Origin: Moraxellaceae bacterium
GTDB lineage: Bacteria; Pseudomonadota; Gammaproteobacteria; Pseudomonadales; Ketobacteraceae
Direction: 5' to 3'
Assembly (NCBI GenBank): GCA_002402125.1
Contig: NVVG01000003.1
Location: 1-5,510, forward strand
DNA length: 5,510 nt
This document shows positions 1-5,510 of the stretch, piece after piece (the first letter of the stretch is position 1; every line of letters begins with the position of its first letter). The position numbers were made by a program, and so were the translations under genes. The notes below the pieces were generated by a model that saw only the letters and a program-made list of their open reading frames with translations, was not told the origin of the DNA and did no database searches.

Positions 1-807
1 AAAATTCGCCAACATTCACCGGACTTTGTTATCAGCCTCGGCTCTCGTGGCAAGGTAGCAGCATTCTCCATCAGTACTGCGATACCGGTAGTCCTGGGGG
101 CGATATTATCGCCCGACTCTTCCGTCTTACTGGCCTTACAGCAGCCCAGCATGCTCGCCTCGACCGCGTTTACGCCATTACGCCAGCCAAGATTGCCCGA
201 CCTTACGGTGAGTTTAACCCCGGCTCCTGAGCAATTATTTAATCAACTCAGAAACCTGGCACCTAACATCCGTGGTGTGCATGTTGTCTACCATAAAAAT
301 GATACCGAGTTGATTAACGATGCCCGTGCGGCGGCCAAACGCTTTGGTCTAAACCTCACTGTCCACCAAGCCCAAGATCTTAAGCAAAGCGCTCTGGCTC
401 ATTCACAATTGATGGCTAACCTCAAATCCGAAACCGAGGCGCTTTGGTTATTACAAAATCCCGAGGTGGTGGATAACCACTTAATATTGCCTATGGTATT
501 AAAAACCGCTTGGCAGCGTAAGTTTGTCGTTATCTCTAATAACTTCTCTCACGTAAAACACGGGGTTTTATTCACCCTCTACCCGGACAATTATCGGTTG
601 GGCAAACACTTGTGGCAGTCTGGCGCAGACTTGGTCATCGCAGCAGAATCACCAGCATCGACAACACTGTTAAAATTGCCACAATTAGAGTGGTTACAAC
701 AAACACGCTTGGCGGTGAATATTCGCACCGCTCGCCACTTGGGATTGAAATTTTCTGAACGGCAACAACGCCAGTTCGATTTAATATTCCCTAGGCACGG
801 AGGTTAA
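1..807 (+). CDS. ABC-type substrate-binding protein (PF04392-like), 5' partial, probable periplasmic partner of the downstream kinase
   Basis: The frame is open from the first base to the TAA at 805-807, giving 268 visible residues. The ATG at 151 is internal, because the residues before it belong to the same fold: PDFVISLGSRGKVAAF followed by TAIPVVLGAILSPDS matches the family pattern of a 'value-G-(T/S)' strand, then 'iPvvfa...dP'. Family members are usually about 300-330 residues, so some 40-60 residues including the signal peptide probably lie outside the window. Further family marks are a second Rossmann-like lobe (IRGVHVVYHKND, then ARAAAKRFGLNL), the ALWLLQNPEVV segment, a GVLFTLYPDNYRLGKHL stretch and the C-terminal LAVNIRTARHLGLKF. 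The family binds small ligands in the periplasm for ABC importers, but no permease or ATPase gene follows. Instead the kinase gene starts two bases after the stop, which implies co-transcription. A ligand-sensing role is inferred. The ligand cannot be read from the sequence. Confidence 0.85.
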   Translation, partial: KIRQHSPDFVISLGSRGKVAAFSISTAIPVVLGAILSPDSSVLLALQQPSMLASTAFTPLRQPRLPDLTVSLTPAPEQLFNQLRNLAPNIRGVHVVYHKNDTELINDARAAAKRFGLNLTVHQAQDLKQSALAHSQLMANLKSETEALWLLQNPEVVDNHLILPMVLKTAWQRKFVVISNNFSHVKHGVLFTLYPDNYRLGKHLWQSGADLVIAAESPASTTLLKLPQLEWLQQTRLAVNIRTARHLGLKFSERQQRQFDLIFPRHGG

Positions 808-809
808 GT

Positions 810-3197
810 ATGTTCTTTAAAATCATAAACGACCGTCTAAAAATACTGGGATTTCAAAAACAGTTATCTTTCAGTTTTATTGTTTCCTTTGTCTTCCTCA
901 CCGCGTCTATCACTCTTTGCGCTCTGTTTTTGGGTAAGCAACTGGCGAGTGAAAACTCTCTCAAGCAAGCGATGGTTATCACCCGGCTGTTTGCTCAACA
1001 AAGCAGCCTAGCCCTGGCCTATGCCAGCGAGGAGAGTGCCAAAGAGGCTGCCAAGGTTATTCTCACCGTCGGCAACATAGAACAGGTAGCCATGTTTGAT
1101 AGCCAACAAGATCTGTTTTATCAGCGTGGTGCCCTCCGCCATTGGCATATCACTGAATTGGACCAGCAGGCTTGGCAGCAGCAATCCAACCCCCTGTTGG
1201 AATTTGAAAACGATCAATATTGGCAATTTGTCGATAGTGTGAGCATTGGTGGAGATACACAGAGCGATTCGCCCTATGACGATCTACAAACAAAACAACT
1301 GCACCTGGGTTATGTCCGGGTATTAATTAGCAAAGCTGACATGCATGCCATGGTAAGAAAGATGGTACTGGGTATTAGCGCCATGGCGTTGATCATTCTC
1401 AGCGTGATGCTGATGTTACAACGTAAGCTCATTCGGCAGATGACAAAACCCCTGTACAAACTCATCAAGGCCATGGATTCCGTTCGCCTCAAGTCTGACT
1501 GGCAACCCCTGCAAACCCATGGCGCACCGGAATGGAAGCTAATCGTCAGCGCGTTTAACCAGATGATAGTTTCTTTGCAAAATAACGAAACCGAGCTGAC
1601 CAAAAAACGCGATGAAGCCTTGGAGGCCTCTCGACTGAAGTCTGAATTTGCCGCCAATATCAGCCATGAATTACGCACTCCGATGAACGGTATCCTGGGC
1701 ACCATGGAATTATTAAGCACCATGGGGCTGGATAAACGTCAGCAAGATTATGTGGAACTCGCCAAATCATCGGGAGAGCATCTGCATATATTGATTAACG
1801 ATATCCTCGACTTTTCCAAGTTGGATGCGGGTTTTATGGAAATAGATAATACCGCCTTTGACCTGCCTAATTTGGTAGAGGAGTTAATTAGCCTACATGC
1901 CCACTCTGAGCAATCCGCTCACCTGAAATTAGCCAGCTTTTTTGCCGCCGATGTTCCCCACCAGGTGATCGGTGATATCACCCGCTTGCGCCAGCTATTA
2001 AACAACCTGATTGGCAATGCCGTTAAATTTACCGCCCAGGGTTCGGTTTCGGTGGAACTGCAATTACTTCCACCTGCAGATGAACAAGCAGCGCCAGCAC
2101 AGGTAACCGTCCGCCTGATTGTCAGCGACACCGGTATCGGCATTGCTCCCAAAGATCACCGACGAATATTTGACCCTTATTCACAGCAAGATGGCGCTAC
2201 CAATCGCAAGTTTGGCGGAACCGGTTTGGGTCTGGCCATCAGTCTGCGTATCATCGAATTAATGCAGGGTACTATTCAGGTTGATAGCGACATTGGCAAA
2301 GGCAGCCGTTTTATTGTCGACCTGCCCTTCGCTGTAGATACCACCCTACAGCCTCTGAACAAACCAATTAACCCGGACGATATTTTTATTATTGTTCTTG
2401 CCTGCCAACCGCAGGTAGAAAAGGCCGTTAGCTGTCGTTTACAGCATTTAGGCCTGAATCACCTGTTCAGTAATGATCTCAACGATTTAGCCAAATTACT
2501 GGCTGCACAACAGCAACCCAAAATCATGGTAATGCTGGATAAGTGCTGTTTTGCTAATACGCCGGCAGAAGATAGCCAGCTTGAAAAACAGTTAACCCGT
2601 CTCATGAGCAACAGTGCAGCAGACCAGAGTATCGAGCTGATTCAATTGGTAGAACCTAACGCCGACCGGGACTCTACCCTGTTAACCGCCGCCATCGTGG
2701 AAAAACCGCTGCGTAGCGACAACCTGTTGCAAGTCATTCAGGGATTAGCCAGTGGCGAGTCAAACAACCTCGCCCTATCGATGCTGCGCAAAAAATCCAG
2801 TGTGAATTTTCATAACGCAAAAGTCTTGGTTGTTGAGGATAACATCGTTAATCAAAGAGTCGCCTGTGGCATGTTAAAAAAACTGGGTATCGACGCCGAT
2901 ATTGCCAGTGATGGTGCCCAAGCCATAGAAGCGGTTAAGCAACAAGACTATGACCTGATTTTTATGGACTGCCAAATGCCGGTGGTTGACGGGTATCACG
3001 CCACCATCGAAATCAGGCGCACAGAGGTGAAACGCAGCTTGCGCATTATTGCCTTAACTGCCAATACCTCCAGCATTGATATCGACAAATGCAAAGCCTG
3101 CGGCATGGATGATCACATCGCCAAACCGGTGCGTTTGCAACAGATGCAAGCTATTTTGCAACGCTGGTTGCCCGAAACCTCGGTAATTACACCGTAA
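810..3197 (+). CDS. Hybrid sensor histidine kinase (CHASE8-like sensor, HAMP, HisKA, HATPase_c, pseudo-receiver, receiver)
   Basis: This is an inner-membrane sensor kinase of 795 residues. The ATG follows GGAGG (799-803) by six bases and lies two bases after the preceding stop. TM1 is about residues 19-42 and TM2 about 185-203. The roughly 140-residue periplasmic part between them resembles CHASE8 (a run of [22 protein letters not shown] type, then [15 protein letters not shown]). HAMP spans about 204-257. HisKA has the H-box [10 protein letters not shown] with phosphorylatable H286. HATPase_c has the N-box around N399/N403, DTGIG at 440-444, the F-box IFDPYSQQD from 453 and the G2 box GGTGLGL at 469-475. 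A degenerate receiver lies at about 524-646. The C-terminal receiver (about 670-786) is complete: E676/D677, phosphoacceptor D720 in FMDCQMP, T750 and K772. There is no C-terminal Hpt domain, so a separate Hpt protein is probably needed to pass phosphate on. The domain order is BarA/GacS-like, but the different sensor and the lack of Hpt argue against using those names. The output target is unknown. Confidence 0.95.
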   Translation: MFFKIINDRLKILGFQKQLSFSFIVSFVFLTASITLCALFLGKQLASENSLKQAMVITRLFAQQSSLALAYASEESAKEAAKVILTVGNIEQVAMFDSQQDLFYQRGALRHWHITELDQQAWQQQSNPLLEFENDQYWQFVDSVSIGGDTQSDSPYDDLQTKQLHLGYVRVLISKADMHAMVRKMVLGISAMALIILSVMLMLQRKLIRQMTKPLYKLIKAMDSVRLKSDWQPLQTHGAPEWKLIVSAFNQMIVSLQNNETELTKKRDEALEASRLKSEFAANISHELRTPMNGILGTMELLSTMGLDKRQQDYVELAKSSGEHLHILINDILDFSKLDAGFMEIDNTAFDLPNLVEELISLHAHSEQSAHLKLASFFAADVPHQVIGDITRLRQLLNNLIGNAVKFTAQGSVSVELQLLPPADEQAAPAQVTVRLIVSDTGIGIAPKDHRRIFDPYSQQDGATNRKFGGTGLGLAISLRIIELMQGTIQVDSDIGKGSRFIVDLPFAVDTTLQPLNKPINPDDIFIIVLACQPQVEKAVSCRLQHLGLNHLFSNDLNDLAKLLAAQQQPKIMVMLDKCCFANTPAEDSQLEKQLTRLMSNSAADQSIELIQLVEPNADRDSTLLTAAIVEKPLRSDNLLQVIQGLASGESNNLALSMLRKKSSVNFHNAKVLVVEDNIVNQRVACGMLKKLGIDADIASDGAQAIEAVKQQDYDLIFMDCQMPVVDGYHATIEIRRTEVKRSLRIIALTANTSSIDIDKCKACGMDDHIAKPVRLQQMQAILQRWLPETSVITP

Positions 3198-3238
3198 ACA
3201 ACACCGTAAACAACACCCTAAACTACACCCTAAACAAC
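3191..3238 (+). repeat. Four tandem 12-bp units spanning the kinase stop codon
   Basis: Units lie at 3191-3202 and 3203-3214 (both accgtaaacaac, identical), 3215-3226 (accctaaactac) and 3227-3238 (accctaaacaac). The last two differ from the first by two and one bases. Because the unit length is a multiple of three, each copy places a TAA in the reading frame of the kinase (3195, 3207, 3219, 3231). The first is the actual stop and the rest are redundant in-frame stops. The array occupies more than half of the 73-bp gap between the two convergent genes. It probably arose by slippage or local duplication of the end of the kinase gene; a function is not evident. Confidence 0.85.
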
Positions 3239-3270
3239 GCCAAACAGATTGAATGCTTGCGAATCCGAGC

Positions 3271-4203
3271 CTACTTATCCGTGAACACGTCGGTCTGCGG
3301 ATGAAACGTAAACCAGGCAAACCAATAGGCTGTTAAGGAACCTATTGTTTCACCCTCCTCTCCGGTAATCCTCGCGCTACGCGCTTCTGCATCATAGTGA
3401 ATGGTTAACGCCACGCCTTCCACTACATCATGAATTGGCGTTGCCACCTTGGACAATTCCACAAACGGATAGGCTTTAGCCACACCATTGATGACCACGC
3501 CAACAACAACCTCTTTGGGGTGATAACGCTTATCGCTATATGACACCGAAAAATATATCCGCTCACTACTGCTATAACCGGTATACGGTGTGCGTGCATA
3601 ATTTCTTAAATAACCGGTTTGATGAGAAAGCACGGTTGTATTCGGGTAACGTTTTTCCCACGCAGCCCAACTGGTATGCTCTAGCGGAATTAACGCTAAA
3701 GCCTGCCCCTTCAACGGTCCGTTAACCGCCCTTTGCTCAATTTGAGACCATAACGATTCGGTTTGTCGGTCGTACATCAACACGTCACTGTTATACAACA
3801 ATCCAGATACCCCAAACACCAACGGCTGGCCGTCAACCATGGCGTTAAATGCCAAACCAGTACCGCACAATGGGCAATAACTTATTAGCACCGGCTCACC
3901 ATCAAACACATCATTGACTATTTCGTGATAATTCAAGATACCTATAGGGTAGGCTCGCTGGATGCCATTCAACGACACACCCAATACTCGGTCGTTGGGT
4001 TGTAAAAACGTATTATCGCTAGCGGCAATAAATTTGGGTTCGTCGAGGGATGGGATACCATCTCTTGGTGGGCCACCATGCAGAATCTCAGTCACGGGTA
4101 CCAAGGGTTCCACGATAGTGAAACCATTTAGCTCCATTGCCGCAGAGGTGCTACCTTCTAAAAGAATGAAGCAAAAAAAACCTAGAATCACAGTCTGTCT
4201 CAT
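3271..4203 (-). CDS. Secreted DUF3179 domain-containing protein
   Basis: The gene encodes 310 residues. The ATG (complement of 4201-4203) is preceded by GGAGG (complement of 4209-4213) at five bases, which fixes the start. Residues 1 to about 21 form a signal peptide with a hydrophobic core (ILGFFCFILL) and an STSA-A cleavage region, so export to the periplasm is expected. No lipobox and no other membrane segment is seen. The mature part carries the conserved blocks of DUF3179 (PF11376): YPIGILNYHEIVND at about 85-98, SYCPLCGTGLAF at 108-119 with C110 and C113, FGVSGLLYNSDVLMYDR around 130-146 followed by ESLWSQ, a LRNYARTPYTGY block near 199-210, and WFAWFTFHPQTDVF near the C-terminus. The CxxC pair and H93 could bind a metal or be redox-active, but this is inference; the family has no established function known to me. 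It is convergent with the kinase gene and transcribed away from the small gene at 4436, so it is probably monocistronic. Confidence 0.92.
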   Translation of the reverse strand: MRQTVILGFFCFILLEGSTSAAMELNGFTIVEPLVPVTEILHGGPPRDGIPSLDEPKFIAASDNTFLQPNDRVLGVSLNGIQRAYPIGILNYHEIVNDVFDGEPVLISYCPLCGTGLAFNAMVDGQPLVFGVSGLLYNSDVLMYDRQTESLWSQIEQRAVNGPLKGQALALIPLEHTSWAAWEKRYPNTTVLSHQTGYLRNYARTPYTGYSSSERIYFSVSYSDKRYHPKEVVVGVVINGVAKAYPFVELSKVATPIHDVVEGVALTIHYDAEARSARITGEEGETIGSLTAYWFAWFTFHPQTDVFTDK

Positions 4204-4299
4204 TCTAGCCTCCGGTAGGGTTGGTGATTATTTATCTTAACTGCCTGTACCATCTAGTTGTTGGTCGTAACCATCGCCCGTTTCCTTACACTGTGACGC

Positions 4300-4326
4300 A
4301 TTTTATGAGCAACAATAAGCAGTCAA
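4300..4326 (-). promoter_or_regulatory. Candidate sigma70-type promoter for the DUF3179 gene
   Basis: Read on the minus strand there is TTGACT (complement of 4321-4326, five of six -35 consensus bases) and TAAAAT (complement of 4300-4305, five of six -10 consensus bases). The spacer is only 15 bases, shorter than the preferred 17, so the call is tentative. Transcription would begin near 4293 and give a 5' leader of about 90 bases before the start codon. Confidence 0.3.
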
Positions 4327-4375
4327 TTTAACCAACAAACAGCGCAACATCTTCGTTACAGAGACCATGAGGCGC

Positions 4376-4404
4376 TTGAATTGACTATACAAACTCTGTA
4401 CCAT
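4376..4404 (+). promoter_or_regulatory. Candidate sigma70-type promoter for the 54-residue protein gene
   Basis: TTGAAT (4376-4381) and TACCAT (4399-4404) each match four of six consensus bases and are separated by the optimal 17 bases. Transcription would start near 4411, about 25 bases before the ATG at 4436, which leaves room for the ribosome binding site at 4423-4428. The hexamers are weak, so this is only a reasonable candidate. Confidence 0.35.
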
Positions 4405-4422
4405 CCACCGAAATAACGCATA

Positions 4423-4428
4423 GAGAGG
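4423..4428 (+). promoter_or_regulatory. Ribosome binding site (GAGAGG) of the small gene
   Basis: GAGAGG ends seven bases before the ATG at 4436, a normal Shine-Dalgarno distance. It is one of the main reasons to believe that the short reading frame downstream is translated and to choose this ATG as its start. Confidence 0.6.
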
Positions 4429-4435
4429 CCATACC

Positions 4436-4600
4436 ATGGACAACAACGTCAAAGAAGATCTCGAATTCATTAAAAAAGGCTTATTTAAGATAGGCAGAAA
4501 CCGTATTGCTGCCCTCCCAGTGCATAGTACATTGGAACTTACCGACGAAATGGAAAAGCGCATCGCTAAGGTGATTGCTCAGCTTGATGCTGCCGAGTAG
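4436..4600 (+). CDS. Small hypothetical protein, 54 residues
   Basis: The frame runs from ATG at 4436 to TAG at 4598-4600. The product starts MDNNVKEDLEFIKKGLFKIG and ends VIAQLDAAE. It is rich in charged residues (Asp, Glu, Lys, Arg), has no Cys, no Trp, no signal peptide and no membrane segment, so it should be a soluble cytoplasmic protein. Two likely helices flank a central IAALPVHSTLELT segment. I do not recognise the family and assign no function. Evidence for coding is a well-spaced ribosome binding site, a candidate promoter with 17-base spacing, ordinary amino-acid composition, and a position filling an otherwise empty 446-bp gap between two minus-strand genes. An overlapping minus-strand frame (4303-4563) has a Ser/Leu/Cys-rich product and looks like a shadow. 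The gene is divergent from DUF3179 and convergent with the P-loop kinase gene. Confidence 0.65.
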   Translation: MDNNVKEDLEFIKKGLFKIGRNRIAALPVHSTLELTDEMEKRIAKVIAQLDAAE

Positions 4601-4628
4601 TCATTACTTGGAAGCAAAGGTACAGGTT

Positions 4629-4686
4629 AAGGCGCTAGTCGCACTAACATCATAGCCGCGCCAGCATTAAGTCCAGCGCCTTTTTT
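4629..4686 (+). terminator. Possible terminator after the small gene (8-bp stem plus T6 tract)
   Basis: AAGGCGCT (4629-4636) is the exact reverse complement of AGCGCCTT (4675-4682), and a run of six T occupies 4681-4686. The position, 28 bases after the small gene's stop, is right for a terminator on the plus strand. The 38-base loop is long for an intrinsic terminator, and the distal arm lies inside the 3' end of the convergent P-loop kinase gene, so the call is weak. Confidence 0.3.
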
Positions 4687-5510
4687 GCGTCTTCCATATC
4701 GATAGTAAACGTTAACGTCTCCTCGGCAGACGTTAACGGTTCCGCTAGCCGTATTTGCTGCTCCATAATGCTAGCATCCGCCTCCGAGGCATCGTTGTTT
4801 AACCCCTGCCTCACCTCCAACCGTTGCCGAACAAGATGATCGGCTAATTGGCAGGTGAATATATAGGCGCTATTTTCTGTATCCAGCGCTAACTGCATAA
4901 AACGAGCCCTCACTTTAAGATGCAACATCGTGCTATCCAGCACCACCCGTAGCCCAGCTTCCAGCAATAACCCTACAATGGTCGCCAGATGATCGAAGGT
5001 TTGTTTGGTTGCTGTTGGGGTATAGATATCCAGCCCTTGCTCTTTGCTGGAGTCAAATTCACCCAAGCCAAACAGCCGCTTCCTCTCGATATCAGCTCGC
5101 ACATGCACGGCGCCCCAGTGACGCGATAAATAACGCGCAGCCGATGTTTTACCTGTGCCCGACACCCCGTGGCTTACTAATAGACCAGCGTCGCTTGCAG
5201 CGATATAGGATGTCGCCAAATCCACATAGCGGTTGTAGGTTTCTAGGGCACTAATCCTGTCACCTTCTGCCAGTCCTGCTTGCGCTAACCGCAAGATGCT
5301 CACCTTTGCCCTCACCATGGCTCGATACACCTTGTAAAACAACAACAAACTCAACCCAGCATAGTCGCCAGTTTTTGCGGCATAGGCGTTTACCACATCC
5401 ATGGCATTGGCACCCTGTTCATTGGCTTCTAGATCCATCACCAGAAATGCCAGCTCACTGATCACGTCAATGCAGCGAAACTGGTCATTGAATTCTATAC
5501 AATCAAAAAA
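4650..5510 (-). CDS. APH-like/P-loop kinase fusion protein (COG2187-COG0645 type), C-terminal part, 5' partial
   Basis: The frame is open from the right edge to TGA (complement of 4650-4652), giving 286 visible residues. A GTG at 5463-5465 is internal, because the codons before it continue a conserved block: DCIEFNDQFRCID followed by VISELAFLVMDLEA (visible residues 3-29). This block is typical of the end of the aminoglycoside-phosphotransferase-like N-terminal domain, with D3/E6 resembling its metal-binding region. The C-terminal domain is a P-loop nucleotide kinase: Walker A GVSGTGKT at visible residues 115-122, a Walker B-like RVVLDST at 188-194, and an Arg-rich lid-like segment RQRLEVR near 228-234. 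Full-length family members are about 500 residues, so roughly 200-240 N-terminal residues lie beyond the window. Such proteins are often annotated as bifunctional aminoglycoside phosphotransferase/ATP-binding protein, but the substrate is not established and drug resistance should not be inferred. The gene is convergent with the small gene, 49 bases apart. Confidence 0.88.
   Translation of the reverse strand, partial: FFDCIEFNDQFRCIDVISELAFLVMDLEANEQGANAMDVVNAYAAKTGDYAGLSLLLFYKVYRAMVRAKVSILRLAQAGLAEGDRISALETYNRYVDLATSYIAASDAGLLVSHGVSGTGKTSAARYLSRHWGAVHVRADIERKRLFGLGEFDSSKEQGLDIYTPTATKQTFDHLATIVGLLLEAGLRVVLDSTMLHLKVRARFMQLALDTENSAYIFTCQLADHLVRQRLEVRQGLNNDASEADASIMEQQIRLAEPLTSAEETLTFTIDMEDAKKALDLMLARL

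Noticed and set aside
1310..1723. 137-residue minus-strand frame within the kinase gene
   Set aside because: It is antisense to the TM2-HAMP-HisKA coding region, which is unambiguous, so it is a shadow.
3060..3130. Metal-binding CxxC (C761, C764) in the C-terminal receiver
   Set aside because: The pair lies in the usual 'kC..aGmddyl.KP' region of receivers, where a Cys is common. The second Cys is likely a chance substitution.
3215..3238. ACCCTAAAC motifs resembling a telomere repeat
   Set aside because: The resemblance to plant-type CCCTAAA is limited to two copies within a 12-bp bacterial tandem array, and all genes around it are bacterial.
3239..3270. Hairpin terminator between the convergent kinase and DUF3179 genes
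   Set aside because: Only weak four-base pairings such as GATT/AATC are present and no T-tract follows in either direction.
3962..4240. 92-residue plus-strand reading frame opposite the DUF3179 gene start
   Set aside because: It lies antisense to a clear conserved protein with signal peptide; its product has no recognisable features.
4303..4563. 86-residue minus-strand reading frame
   Set aside because: The product is Ser/Leu/Cys-rich with no family pattern. It overlaps the better supported plus-strand small gene and has no obvious ribosome binding site.
4907..5510. Acquired aminoglycoside-resistance gene
   Set aside because: The visible part belongs to the chromosomal APH-like/P-loop kinase fusion family of unknown substrate, with no mobile element nearby. 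Resistance is not supported.

Overview
The window looks like chromosomal DNA from a Gram-negative gammaproteobacterium, probably an environmental or marine one. This rests on protein style, moderate base composition, a hybrid sensor kinase of BarA/GacS-like architecture and a secreted DUF3179 protein. The genus cannot be named from the sequence alone. No mobile element, CRISPR array, rRNA or tRNA is visible. Both ends of the window cut through genes.

Left part (1-3197, + strand): a two-gene operon. The first gene, cut at its 5' end, encodes an ABC-type substrate-binding protein of the PF04392 kind with no transporter permease or ATPase beside it in view. Two bases later a 795-residue hybrid histidine kinase starts. 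It has a CHASE8-like periplasmic sensor, HAMP, HisKA, HATPase_c, a degenerate receiver and an intact C-terminal receiver. The pairing suggests that the binding protein supplies a periplasmic signal to the kinase rather than serving transport. The kinase stop codon sits inside a short tandem repeat of four 12-bp units.

Middle (3271-4203, - strand): a secreted DUF3179 protein of unknown function, convergent with the kinase gene and carrying a conserved CPLCGTG motif. A 232-bp intergenic stretch (4204-4435) separates it from a divergent small gene at 4436-4600. That gene encodes a 54-residue acidic protein that I do not recognise. It has a good ribosome binding site and a plausible promoter.

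Right part (4650-5510, - strand): the C-terminal portion of a fused aminoglycoside-phosphotransferase-like/P-loop kinase protein (COG2187 + COG0645 type), running off the right edge. It is convergent with the small gene.

The most interesting points are the binding-protein/CHASE8-kinase pair with its pseudo-receiver and missing Hpt domain, the repeat around the kinase stop, and the unrecognised small protein. I see no clearly new multi-gene system such as a defence or biosynthetic cluster.
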